From NCBI GenBank assembly GCA_037389465.1, contig JAZARR010000078.1, positions 4,586,501-4,650,500 on the forward strand: a stretch of 64,000 nucleotides of DNA, read 5' to 3'. The notes under the pieces were generated by a model. The model was not told the origin of the DNA, ran no database searches, and was given only the letters and a program-made list of their open reading frames with translations. Shown in pieces: positions 39,601 to 50,008 of this stretch. A program made the position numbers and the translations under genes. This stretch comes from Baylisascaris procyonis (taxonomy: Eukaryota > Nematoda > Chromadorea > Rhabditida > Ascarididae). Within the stretch, counting starts at the first letter, position 1; each line of letters starts with the position of its first letter.

Positions 39601-41766
39601 TTTGCTGAAGCAGTGCTCACGTTTTAAAAACTTATGATGGCCTCTACGCACACCATTCGTCTTCCTCTTCGAGTCCTGCCACCAATCAGCGCTGTTCACG
39701 AGGCGTCTCATTGCCGAACAGCTGTTCGCACTTCAACACCATATTTTTTCAACACACTGCCAACATTAAGCCAAAAAGCTGTCGGCACAAATAAATTCTA
39801 GAGCCCTGATATTTCACTCTGAAAGCAGTTGAAGTTCTTTTCTAACGCATTATTTTATTTATTTATTTCTTGAACAAACGAAGGCAACTTGAATTGGCAA
39901 CAATTAGACAAATGTCATGTGTGCATTTTTATGCAGATGAATAGTGCACATTTTCTAGAGAAACTGAATGCGCTCAACTATAATGACCACTTCTAGTGGG
40001 ATTGAATGCGCTGAATTCGCGAAATGACCGCAACTTCCCTATTTTTCGCAAACATTCTGCGTTCTGCAGTCTTTTTCTTGTTGGCAAATAATAACAGCAG
40101 TTGTGAAGAAATGGCAAAACAATGCGCAACAGCAGCACCTTATAATGCCGTAGTGCCTTTTTGCTGGCTAGCAGCAAGTAATGTAAATGTCTGTGGTTTT
40201 TCTCTTCCAAGTTGGTCTTTGCTTTCGAAAATAGGTTAAGATAAAGGACGATCGAGTAGGAAAGAGTGAGTGGGGGAGTAAGGGAGCGGTCGAATGGCTG
40301 CGAGAGTGACGGTCGACGTATTCGGAAGGCGTTTGGCATTGAGGTTGAGTTATGAGTAGGCATGCTACCGGAGTGCACCTCGGCGCGGCCGTCTCGTATG
40401 CGACTGATCTTATCTGCATACCTCTTGCCGACGCCACCTATAAATGCTGCTCCCACAAGCAAAACGGGGATCGCTAATTTTAGTGCACCTTACACTTATA
40501 ACAAAGCGCTTCAGTTCGCCGTTCAAAGCACTATCTCTAGAGAGAGTCATCGAAAATCGCATCGATTGCTATTATTTGGTTTATTGAGGGCCTTAATGGT
40601 ATTGAAGCAATTCGGAATAGTAATCCAATGTTATGACAGCGATAGTTTGCCAATGAGGCAAAGATTAAAAATTGCAGTTACTATGCATACCACTATATAT
40701 GCCCCCTGGTGTAATTATTTCCTCGATGAACTAGGTCAGATAGTTCGCGAAAATAGCACATTGACAAAGCATTTCTGGCGCTTGCAATAAACTTTTTGTG
40801 GAATTTATTTCTAGTCGTCGAATAAGCCGATAGTTTGCTATCGACTAATGAAGTTTCACCATCAGTCCCCCAAAAAAATAGAGTAGTCAAAGCGAAAAAT
40901 CGGTCGAGGCTGAGCAACTACTCGAAATCAAACAACTACTCTAATTTTAACAGGATGCCGCACATTGAGAACAGCTCGCCGCGGTAAATGTTTAGTTGAA
41001 ATTTTGAAAAGTGTTACTGTGAGCAATTATGCATGGATGATGGCCATATTATGCACACATCACATTGAAATAATAGTTTGTTAAATGTGAGGGAATGATT
41101 ATGATGTTCTAGTTCAATTATCTTAACAAGTGTTCTGTATTAAGCAAAAAGCATTATAACAACTTACTCGCTTGTCATCTGCAATATAGTGCATAAATTC
41201 TAACTAGGAGATGTGTTACGTGTTATATAGTCGCATATATTTGTTACCTATAACAATGGTGTGAAGAGGCAATTGCATAAGTTCTAAGTGTGGCAATCTG
41301 TATAGCGGGACATAGCCGATTGTGGCGTACATATAAGGCTATTTTACCTTTAAGGCACAATAAACGAAATCGGCGATACAAATAGGAGTGTTTTCGCTGT
41401 CGGCAAATATATAAATAAATGGTCATTAACCGTGACCGCCGATTTCTCTGGCGGCGCAATATTATAAAATGGAGCGTTATTGTGAATTGATATATAGCAT
41501 TTTGAATGCATTTATTGTAATTGCAGATCTCACGGCCAATTTCCATGAAGAAAGACGGTATCCAAACGCGGAATCGTAAGATTAGCACAAAGACGAAGGG
41601 CAAGAAACGTGGTGTGCCACCAGAAGCGCCCTTCTATGAGATGCTGAAGCCACAACCGAATCCCTATGGCGATGCCATGAAATTCCACATTCCACCAGCA
41701 CATGCATATATTCCTACGGCCGCACAACCAGCCTATTCCACTCAATTCATTTTCCATGCCTCGTGA
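30476..41766 (+). CDS. elt-1: ELT-1-type GATA transcription factor with two zinc fingers (seven coding exons, 400 aa)
   Basis: Seen: join(30476-30655, 31932-32025, 32263-32445, 32728-32949, 33018-33175, 38317-38442, 41527-41766) gives 1,203 nt, one open frame and a TGA stop. The protein has an S/A/T/Q/Y-rich N-terminal half, an N-finger CVNC-x17-CNAC at residues 235-259, a C-finger CVNC-x17-CNAC at 289-313, and a basic tail with [12 protein letters not shown] at 328-339. Known: in C. elegans ELT-1 is the GATA factor with two fingers (about 416 aa) and is a nuclear DNA-binding protein that specifies epidermal fate; GATA C-fingers bind WGATAR and N-fingers modulate binding. Inferred: orthologue with the same role. 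The linker between fingers ([15 protein letters not shown]) has the length usual in GATA factors. The terminal exon is duplicated intact 15.7 kb downstream. The family is certain; exon edges in the N-terminal half come from splice signals and phase only. Confidence 0.93.
30977..31131 (+). CDS. Candidate cassette exon in elt-1 intron 1
   Basis: A 155-nt open block follows the consensus acceptor GATTTTCAG (ending 30976) and ends at AGG|GTAAAC. It would encode about 52 residues, including [15 protein letters not shown] and a basic stretch [11 protein letters not shown]. Its phase fits only if exon 1 uses the weaker donor at 30653; it would then rejoin exon 2 in frame. I recognise no domain. The in-frame fit has an appreciable chance of being accidental, so this is a hypothesis to test with RNA reads. 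Confidence 0.22.
31932..32025 (+). CDS. elt-1: elt-1 exon 2
   Basis: 94 nt between TATTTTTGCAG and TATG|GTAAGTG, both strong nematode signals. It encodes [19 protein letters not shown] and onward (residues 61-91), rich in S, T, P and Y, as expected for the activation region of a GATA factor. Enters in phase 0 from exon 1 and leaves one base to complete a glycine codon with exon 3. Confidence 0.75.
32263..32445 (+). CDS. elt-1: elt-1 exon 3
   Basis: 183 nt encoding residues 92-152, including [20 protein letters not shown] and a T/S/A-rich stretch, ending at GTTG|GTGAGT. The acceptor is unusual: ACTATTTAAG rather than CAG, yet it is the position that keeps the frame with exon 2. I chose it because phase, composition and the strong donor agree. 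Confidence 0.7.
32728..32949 (+). CDS. elt-1: elt-1 exon 4
   Basis: 222 nt after the acceptor TTATTTTGCAG. It encodes residues 154-226: Q/Y-rich ([18 protein letters not shown]), then a serine-rich low-complexity run around [18 protein letters not shown], then VSRSKPRN. The donor is GGCAT|GTATGT, leaving one base. Frame and composition are continuous with exons 3 and 5, separated from exon 5 by a 68-nt intron. Confidence 0.8.
33018..33175 (+). CDS. elt-1: elt-1 exon 5: GATA N-terminal zinc finger
   Basis: Encodes residues 228-279, with C235, C238, C256 and C259 as zinc ligands in C-x2-C-x17-C-x2-C, followed by [13 protein letters not shown] and the basic KPKKRQ. The form with [19 protein letters not shown] is the typical N-finger signature. 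The donor is CGTCAG|GTAGAG in phase 0. Two in-frame acceptors exist, at 33017 (GCGCAG) and 33026 (CTTGCAG). The second is the better consensus and would shorten the protein by three residues. Confidence 0.93.
33176..38316 (+). other. elt-1 intron 5 (5.1 kb), between the two finger exons
   Basis: No exon-like block with paired splice signals and no mobile-element protein seen. AT-rich, with T-runs and a minus-strand open frame at 37526-37780 that I do not consider coding. A large intron at this place is a plausible home for enhancers; nothing specific can be named. Confidence 0.85.
38317..38442 (+). CDS. elt-1: elt-1 exon 6: GATA C-terminal zinc finger
   Basis: Encodes residues 280-321, with C289, C292, C310 and C313 as ligands and the core [16 protein letters not shown], a canonical DNA-binding C-finger. 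It ends at CATAAT|GTGAGT, right after GLYHKLHN; from memory this exon boundary is shared with vertebrate GATA genes. Three in-frame acceptors lie at 38280, 38316 and 38325; 38316 (TTATTGCAG) is the best consensus and gives the usual linker length. Intron 5 (5,141 bp) splits the two fingers. Confidence 0.92.
38443..41526 (+). other. elt-1 intron 6 (3.1 kb), containing the duplication breakpoint
   Basis: Holds the left edge of the duplicated block at 41,139. Overlapping open frames on both strands at 39.4-40.8 kb (up to 162 codons) lack splice context and recognisable domains and are treated as chance. The last 388 bp recur before exon 7'. Confidence 0.85.
41527..41766 (+). CDS. elt-1: elt-1 exon 7: basic tail and C-terminus (copy 1)
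   Basis: After the acceptor TTGTAATTGCAG the frame continues in phase 0 from exon 6 as [18 protein letters not shown], matching the conserved basic arm that follows GATA C-fingers and contacts DNA. Next come a lysine-rich stretch ([10 protein letters not shown]) and a P/Y/A-rich C-terminus ending FIFHAS and TGA. 79 residues are encoded. This exon lies within the duplicated block; no coding base differs between the two copies. Confidence 0.92.
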   Translation: MSRPISMKKDGIQTRNRKISTKTKGKKRGVPPEAPFYEMLKPQPNPYGDAMKFHIPPAHAYIPTAAQPAYSTQFIFHAS

Positions 41767-44700
41767 AAATTTCATTAATTTTTTCCCAATTTTTCCTGAT
41801 ATGAGCATTTAGCACAACCGTATTGTTTCCATGCATCGAAGAGACTATCAGACTGTTAACGTGTTGCATCCTTCAGGGCGTCATGAGCTGAGTGGTGCTC
41901 AATGGTTATGGAGCTGCAAGGGATTTTCTTAGCATTTCAATGTATCCAAAACATTCGTTCATGACACTTCCAGGTGCTGCTGTGCCAACTTTAAAAAAAT
42001 GGCAAAAGACAACTCTATAGGTTTCCTCTGCATACTCGCCGACGAAGCCTCCGCTCCATCTTGAAGCTTTCCAGATATGAGCTTTCCTTTTGTCCCGACA
42101 GCATGATTATCCTCAAGTTCTTTACCTGAGATCACAACTATCTCTAGACACCAGGAGAGGAAGGCTCACCTATGCAGCCTTCTAATCTCGACGGGTTTCT
42201 TCCATTTCTTTCAAAATTAGAGTGTAATGATTAACTGATAGTCTCAGAAAACCCATTTCATTTCATTCCTATTCTGTTCCTTCGGTTGTTTAGTTTCCCA
42301 ACAACGTTATCAGTAAATTTCTTCGACCGTACCCTTGCGATTGTGATCCTCGTTTCTGGCGCCTTGTGTTTTCGTTCCGATTATTTTTTTCGCATCTGAA
42401 CGTCTTACCTTTGTTTGATGCGTGCGTATAATCACGCACCATCCTCTGGTTGTGATTTTCATAAGCGAGCTTTATGGTTGCCTCTTCGACAACAATATAC
42501 TATTTGAAATATTTGATAGAACTTTTGAAAGATTTGAGAAGATGCTGTTTGATGCGATTTTTTTACTTCATAAAATACGAACATTGTCTGAGTAACGATT
42601 TCCTTATAATCCATTCCCGAATGATTGACAGTAATTTTCAACACTTTTAGAGGATTCACTATTCTGAGAACGTCTTCAAAAGTTTTTGCGTTTATTTTAT
42701 CCTCTCCAATTCATTCTTTTTTATAATGAAACTAAAATAACGTCCGCCTAAACTGTATCTTCTTTTTTTGTAATGTAAAAAAATTATTAAGGAAATCGGT
42801 GGTTTCCATATATACGTTTTGCAAAAGGAGTTCTCATTCTTTGGCGAAATTTGCATTTTTCATTCCTACAGCTTTCCTTTGGAACAGATCACCTGAATAT
42901 GAAAATTCATTGCTTTCTAGAGGATTGCCGGGGTTAGAAACTTAATTCTCACCTTATCGGATTGGTTGCGAGTGGAAGACACCTATTTCTCTACGAACCT
43001 ATGCTCTGTTCCCTTTTTGTGCGCGTCGATTGCATTCCTCGTTTAATAGTGCCAATGGCACTTTTTCTTAGCACTGCTTCTAAAAGACGATGAAATTGAG
43101 AAGCTAACTTGTCCTGATTAGTGTCCATTCTGAGTATATCGTGATGGCTTAGGAGGACGAGGGATGGGAGGAGCATCTGATCAGAAAGGTTCTTATAGAC
43201 GGCAAGTGTGATTCTTGATAGTAGCATAATTACCGGAGGCTATCTAAGGCACAATTTCTATTTAAAGGTGAGATTAAGGAAAGAGATTAAAAGCTGATTT
43301 ATCACTTCAATTTTTATTCCTTTAAACTCTAATAACGATAAAATGATGATGTAAATAGCTGAGATTTTCTTTCCTCTTTGATGCAGTATTTCGATATCTA
43401 TATATTATTGTTTACTGATAATTTATTACTTAGATTATCTCTATGGAAAGCGTACTATTTGATGATAAATTGTGTTATTTGCCAGATAATTGCAAAATTC
43501 AATTATGAAATTCTAATAACAATACGTTCTGCTCACATGCCTTTCAAAGAAACTACGAAAAAGACGTGTTGTGCAGAATATGCGAACTTTGCGAAGTCGT
43601 GTGCTAATTGGCAATTATTAAGAAATTAGCCGAAGCGATTATTTATTTTTGCTGCTGCCTAAAATCTCAAAATTAGACCATAATCGATCTCTACAGACGT
43701 TTTAAATGGCTAGTGGAGTATTCACCATGCGCCACAAATGGCAACATCTACTGTGGGCTAGAGCGATGAATGCGGTTATTTAGCCGCCAAACATAATGGA
43801 GCGGTTGAAGATTTTGAATATTTGATCCTCAACCATTGAAATCGAATTTGTCCGATCAATATCTGTACAGTACGCTCTTTAGTTCATAGTTACGAAATCT
43901 GTTGGCACTATAAAATATAGTGAACATGCGTTGTACGAAGCTGCAAAACGAAGATTTGTGAGTTCGTGCTTTACGGGTAGAGCTTGAATAAATTCGAATT
44001 ACCTGACTGAGGTTCAAAAATTCCATATTCTCAACTATTCTGAAATGTCCGATTGCTAGAAATCGGTGACTGCTTTATCGAACTACTGAGGTCGCCTCAT
44101 CAACAAGGTGATGGCATCCATAAAAGTGAATCCCATCGTTATGCCAACACGATGTTTGCAAAGTTTGCACTTGTCTCCTTTTCTGATTTATGATTCCGAT
44201 GATTGACCACAAGTGCTGTTTGCGAATTTGTGCAATTATATAAGTTTTAACTTGCAATAAAAGCAATACCACTTGAGTTAAACGCCGAAACTGTCACTGT
44301 CGTATAACAGAACGCAATATCTCCCCAGGTATCGCTTGTTCATAAATCCCTCTTGCATAAAAAGCCAGTGTATATTATGCCTTCTTATATTGGTGTCCCA
44401 GAAGGCGTTTGGCTTTTCTAAGAAGTTTTGGTGATCATGAGAAATTACACGTTGCCTTAGGGTCGCTTTAAAATTCATGTTCATAACGGATCGGAATGGG
44501 TTTGAAGCCAGCGCAGGTTTTGAAAGCACATCTGTAGATTCAAAGCTAGTCCCATATCTTTGGTCGTTACCTTGAAAGTTTCAGTGATGGTCTTCAATGA
44601 GTAATGAGCTTAAGAATTATTTGTGAGAGAGATGAGGATGTAACAAGGCTACAAATTTAAATGTCATTTCATTTACACACTGTGTCTAGCTTAGGTATAA

Positions 44701-46987
44701 TAATGCCAAAAAACCTTCATTTCCTGTAACACTGATCCTAGAAAATGTTTTTGGGCGGAAAGAGGCGAGATGAAGCAACTGAAGAAACTGCTGAAGACGG
44801 ATAATCGGCCAATCTATTAGTAGCAATGTACATACGCTACTAGAAGTTTTTATTATTCTACTCCATTGAATCGATATTAACTTTTTCAAAAGATTTTTGG
44901 AATCGCCAAGAAATGAAATGAATGAATGGATAGTCGTTAATGCACTATTTTGTCACTGATACAAATCAGAATAAACAATGAATTGGTCATAGCAGCAGCG
45001 AGCTTGGCCCCACGTGTAAAATTGAAAAACGAACGACGCCTGACGATTTGAAACGAAGCCTGGGAGTTTCAATGTGTTGCCTATCTTAATCACAGCGTTT
45101 AAGCCTAGTATGCACTAAATTGCTATAATATGCCGTCAATTCGATTGCTGTAATGGGCAAATTAATAAGAGTAGTTTTGAGATCTGTCTTGGTATGCAGC
45201 AGAACTGCGCTAACTATCTGATGGATCATGCATTTCCGAAATTAAACTCGTTCACGATTATCTATGGATGTGTGATTACTTAGACACATAGTCACATCCT
45301 AAATCTCTTCTCACCTGTTGTGATTGGCACCAAAGAAGAGCTCGAAAAGAACTTCCTGATTATAGCTGATTGAATTGATTAGCAACTAAGTGAAAGATTA
45401 ATTATTCCTAACTGATTTATTACCGAACAATTAAAAACAATTGATTAGAGAATTTAATTTTATTATAGACCTAATACTTGTCCTTTTCCCACTTTAAATT
45501 GACTAATCAAGACGAGTCTCTTTTCAAGCAATACATGTGCACACAAACCACACACGTTGTTCGGCGCTCGGTATTCACAAAAGGTGCGCGAAAATCAGCA
45601 TGTTTTCAACTTTTCCTCTTATTCTGTTCATGTCATTTGATACTACTGAGCTCAAACAGCGAGTCCAAGAGTAACTTCCAGATATACTGGAAAAGTCTAT
45701 TGCGAAATGGTTACAGCGATATTCCCCAGGTTTGAAAGTTTTTAAATATTTATGGATCAGAGCAGAGGTGGTACAGATAGGTGTGGTCTTCTCGTTTCGC
45801 ATATTAAAAATCGGCAGGTAAAGTTCCAGTGCTCATATCTGCTCTGAATTATCGAATTTTCGTTAATATGAAGTCAAATCATTGCTTACTTTCCCAACTT
45901 TCATATGAAAACTCGACATGTGCCACTAATTCGCAAAACTGCAAATGTAGCCCTAATGAGGCAGAAATCAATACGGCAGAAATCGATACGCAATGATATG
46001 AGCGAGCGTTATCTTTACCACATAAAAGATTGAATAAAACATTCGTAGATCACAGTTACGACCTCAAAGAACGTTAACTTTTTCCTTCTTTTTGATCTCG
46101 CGAAGTAATCATTTCCGTACAGAGGGTGTTATATGATCTACAAGGCGCGAATGAATCTGTGATTACTTGCAAACGTCAAGAGGAGTGCGAGCATTCTACT
46201 CGAATGCTCTATTCGCATTGGGTGAGGCGACGCACTCGTTGATGTTGCGGTCGATGGTTTGCTAATTTCAGACCATTTCTCTAAGCTTCGATATATTCGA
46301 AACATTTAGGTTTGAGTTAAGTTGTGTTCCCTCTTGGCTATTAGAACGAAAACAACTTTAGACTCCTAAACTTAACTCATTGTTGGTGGATTTCGATTTG
46401 TAACATGGGAGGGATGGGGGTTCTCTCGATATGTTCGTTCCACCGTCAAAAATTATTTAAGGTGCCCTCAGAAGAATGTTGTGCCCACCCTGAGTGATAA
46501 GTACGGTTTTGTAATTGTGAGCTGATAATCGCATTGACTAAACAGTGTGGAAAGATGAAATTGTTTAATCATAGAACATGTATTTGCCTTCTTATGTATT
46601 TGATTTGAGTTTTCGCACAAATGCACTGCGGGGGCATCATATCAGGCCGTGCATATATATATTTGTGCCTGTGCCCATGTCTGCCTGTTTCATTTGTTGA
46701 TTTGTTTCATTTAGGCGAAATTTGGTCGGTATAATTTCTGGTGCGTAAGTGCATACGGTGGAGGCGGGTTTTCTGAATTTACCATTTTCCGACTGAACGT
46801 CTGGCGCGTAAGTTATTCGTGTATGAAACTGGCAGCTGATTCCCTTGCATACGGCAGGTAGTGAATAAATCGGTTCCTTTCGGATTGTGCAACGGTTCGG
46901 TTGCATGAGCGAAGGCCCCAGCAGCCGTCTTTTTTGAGCGTTTAACTAAGCCGGAGGGGGAATGGGAGAAGGATTGTAGGGAGTAAA
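41767..46987. other. Downstream of elt-1 within duplicate copy 1; no second gene seen
   Basis: Holds the unplaced elt-1 3' UTR; I could not choose a poly(A) site, as the nearest AATAAA-type signals are over 2 kb away (43.99 and 44.26 kb). Short open frames are repeated exactly in copy 2 because of the duplication, which is not evidence of coding. An imperfect inverted repeat (TGAGTTAAGTT at 46313-46323, AACTTAACTCA at 46369-46379) is present. Confidence 0.6.
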
Positions 46988-47084
46988 AGCTGAAGTCTGC
47001 TTCCATTTGCTCGCTATAATAAACTGCTTAGTGGATGTGGATAAGCAGTTTCTTGTAGCGGGCAAATGAAAGCAGACCTCAGCT
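46988..47084. repeat. Imperfect inverted repeat (43-nt arms, 11-nt loop) beside (TA)n, copy 1
   Basis: The left arm 46988-47030 and right arm 47042-47084 are reverse complements with about six mismatches; both ends read AGCT and the inner ends are CTGCTTA / TAAGCAG. Weaker pairing continues outward for about 15 bp. A long (TA)n tract starts 17 bp beyond the right arm. This resembles a small foldback or MITE-type element, or a transcribed hairpin; no transposase is present. Confidence 0.75.
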
Positions 47085-47097
47085 GTTATCCTCAACA

Positions 47098-47101
<4 letters not shown>

Positions 47102-47184
<83 letters not shown>
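47102..47184. repeat. (TA)n microsatellite, copy 1 (83 bp)
   Basis: An uninterrupted AT dinucleotide run of 83 bp. Open reading frames through it encode only alternating I and Y and are not genes. Long perfect TA runs are prone to slippage and cruciform extrusion, so length may vary between alleles or sequencing reads. Confidence 0.97.
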
Positions 47185-47185
<1 letters not shown>

Positions 47186-49841
47186 CTTTTCCTGGTCAAA
47201 TACTCGCACACTCTGCTATGTTTTGTCGAATAATTTTATTTTTTTGACTCTCTTATTGTGACCTATCGGACATATGAGTCAACGAATTATGCTCCTTTAT
47301 AGACTCATCTACTCTCTTTAGCAACTGTGGATGTCGGTTGTCATTGCTGTGCAGGCTTAATGATGTTTGTTTCTCATCATTCCTATCATATCCTTACAGA
47401 CTGTTTCTGACTTTGTTAATGCTAGTTTTGTATAATTTACTTATGAAGGTAAGTCTTGTATGAGACGCATTTCGTCTCTAACTTCTATGCATTAATGCTA
47501 TATATTCCTGATAAGTGCACTAAAGTGCTTATGAGAGGAAGATTTTGTATTTAATTCATTTGTCTTTTATTGCTTCTATAATTCCATCCTATTCACTTTA
47601 TTGCAATGAACTGAATGTAATTTGAGAGCTTAAATTGATGATTGATCTTTGTTGAAGTTGCGTTCACTTTATGCATTGATACTTTCGATATGTTTTTCTG
47701 TTTTTATGAATGAGTGCTTGAGGAAGTAAGCGGATGAGCAAGGAGGACTCTAAGCCATAATCGCAGTGTTGACGCAAAGATTGCTTAGTGCTTACGCCGT
47801 TATGCTTTCATCTTTCATCGAAGTTCACCGAAAGTCAGATGTGTGTAAATGCGATCGATCGTTTGTTTACTATAGTAGCTGAAGTGAATAGTCGAGGAAA
47901 TGTAGCCATATGGTAAGGAATCTGTAATGTGATCAGACAGTATTGGAGATCACGAGTCTTATTGTCAGATTCCGGAGCTTGTAGTGGGTGTTTGGTTGAA
48001 TGACGAAAAACACAGCAAATATCGTTTTCGTCGCTTTTGAAAGCTGAATATGGGATTCTCTCCTTGTCCATTTCTCTCTTCCTCTGCGCAGCAAGTTTGA
48101 TGAACGTTCAGCTATGTGTTAATTTTCTGTTGTTTGTGAATTCGAGAATTGTGTTGACGATTTGATCACAATTGTCCTCATATATTTATTACAATTACCG
48201 TGGTCGATTGTTCAGAAGGGCTTATAGCTGTGCGTTATGTAATTTTTTTGGGTCTGTGGGCAGCGATTTGGATTGATCAACATGCGTGGAAGAACGCATA
48301 TCGTTCCGGAGTTTCGGGCGCGCTTTTCCATTCACAGATGAAAGTTCACTTTATGCTCTTTTGGGCGTCCGGCGTAGTCTAGCGCTCAATGTTTGGATGA
48401 AGGAATCAACAAAGAAGAATATGGAAACGACGAATAATGAAAGATGGAGCGGGCAACGGGTGTGTTAGACACTTTGGAACGATGGATTCCAGCAACGGTT
48501 GCACGACACAAAGACCGTTACAATGGCGAGGTGTGCTGCGGACGACTATATCAACATGGCGCAAGATAAGTCGCTTGAAATTTTGTGAAATGATTCTCTC
48601 AGTCATTGCAGAATCATTCTTCATTCTGCCATCATCCCTAGCCTCCCTGAAAAATATCCAAAAAACGAAGGTTTGCAGAGGCAGCCTTACAGAGTTCATA
48701 GAGTTCACTGAGTGCGTTTGTCATATATAAATCATTAACATCGGCACATGGATAGGGTAGTTGATGGGATTTCGTTTCTCCACTCTGGCTATTTTTTGTG
48801 CTTTGGTGGTTGAGATCCACATGTTTATGTTTCTTATGGGGAAAGTTTATTTAGTTAAAATTTTTATGGAATTTCGTAGATAGAGACTAGAAAAGATCTA
48901 CCATCAATCCAATAATGATAAGGAAGAAGCTGATCTCACCAACTATCACTACCGTGTGCCGATGTTGTTGGTTAATATGAATTAAGTGGACTCAGTGATC
49001 TTTGTAAACCTGTAGAGTTGTCTTCGCAGTTGGTGAATGAAAGTGATGAGTGTGAGGGTTGTGTGACTTCAACTACATCCGGGTACCGGATCGCTCTTCC
49101 AGAGCATGGCATTCTTGCTTCGCTTGGATGGATACGATTTACTATGAATCCCCTCATCTCCCACGGACGTTTCCCTGTAATGATGCTGTTGAGGCGCGAA
49201 GGCGCGTCAATGCATGGAAGGGACGTCTTTCGATGATCATTTCTAATGGAAATGCACGTTTTTGTAATATGTCTCGTTGTGGTTTGCACCACTTCGATGT
49301 GCTGAAATTTTTGAGATGATGAATGATGCATTGGGATGTGATTGGAAATGAATAGTAGGGATTATACATGAACGAAAAGGAATCTGAAGTGGATGAATGT
49401 TTGTAGTAATGAGCAGATCTGTGCTGAGAATTCTTAAGTTTTCAATTGAAGTATCGAGTATCCCGTTGGGAAAAAAAACTGCCCAGATATTTCTGATCAA
49501 GAATAAAAATAATGAAATGAAATACAGCCACAATGAATATGACACTATATTGATGACTGAACTTTGTATATCATACAATTTCTGCATTTATCCAGTGAAC
49601 CATTGTGTCGGTGGAATCATTTGCGCCCTATTTTCTTTTTTTCTGCTATGTGTAACAGATTGACGAAACTTTTCCTAGAGGGTACAGCCGTAAATTTCCG
49701 TCCACCCGTTAAGTAGAAGGAAATAGAAGACCTTGCCCATGCAAATTCTGTGTGATACATTTTGGGCAATCTGATAGGCCGTTGGAGCTACTCGCTGCTT
49801 ATGCGACAGTGCGGGCTCCATTACGGTTCCTCAAAGCCGCT

Positions 49842-50008
49842 GAAGAGGAGTCATTGGGCGATAATGCCAGCTCCTTAGCGGTGGCCTCTATTATACTGTT
49901 GAAAATGATTCACTGAGGCCATGCCATCACTTTAACTGTGGTCTATGATACCACTGAGAAGTTGAAAAGGAGTCATTGGGCGGCAATGCCAGCTCCTTAG
50001 TGATGGCC
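49842..50008. repeat. 45-bp direct repeat, two copies 122 bp apart
   Basis: 49842-49886 and 49964-50008 match at 40 of 45 positions (cores GAGTCATTGGGCG and AATGCCAGCTCCTTAG). The surrounding stretch of about 300 bp, from about 49,700, resembles repeat-derived DNA in composition, but I recognise no transposon protein. Confidence 0.8.

Larger units (their letters stand above)
41139..48304 (+). repeat. Large direct duplication, copy 1 (7,166 bp visible match)
   Basis: From AT-TAAGCAAAAAGC at 41,139 onward the sequence matches 56,859 onward base for base, apart from four substitutions (43883 T/C, 44348 C/T, 45437 A/G, 46190 A/C, given copy 1/copy 2), an 8-bp insertion in copy 2 and a shorter (TA)n in copy 2. 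Upstream of 41,139 the two sequences are unrelated. The match reaches 48,304, where copy 2 meets the window end, so the true length is unknown. Contents: end of elt-1 intron 6, exon 7, about 5.2 kb of downstream AT-rich DNA without a recognisable gene, a hairpin element and a (TA)n tract. Confidence 0.97.

Noticed and set aside
39974..40790. Overlapping open frames of 142-162 codons on both strands inside elt-1 intron 6
   Set aside because: No splice context or recognised domain; open on both strands, as expected from local composition.
46946..47209. Open frame with a long alternating I/Y repeat (also 62674-62907)
   Set aside because: It is the translation of the (TA)n microsatellite.
49059..49319. 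86-codon frame with scattered Cys and His, considered as a THAP-like finger
   Set aside because: Spacing does not match the C-x2-4-C...C-x2-H pattern; chance is likelier.
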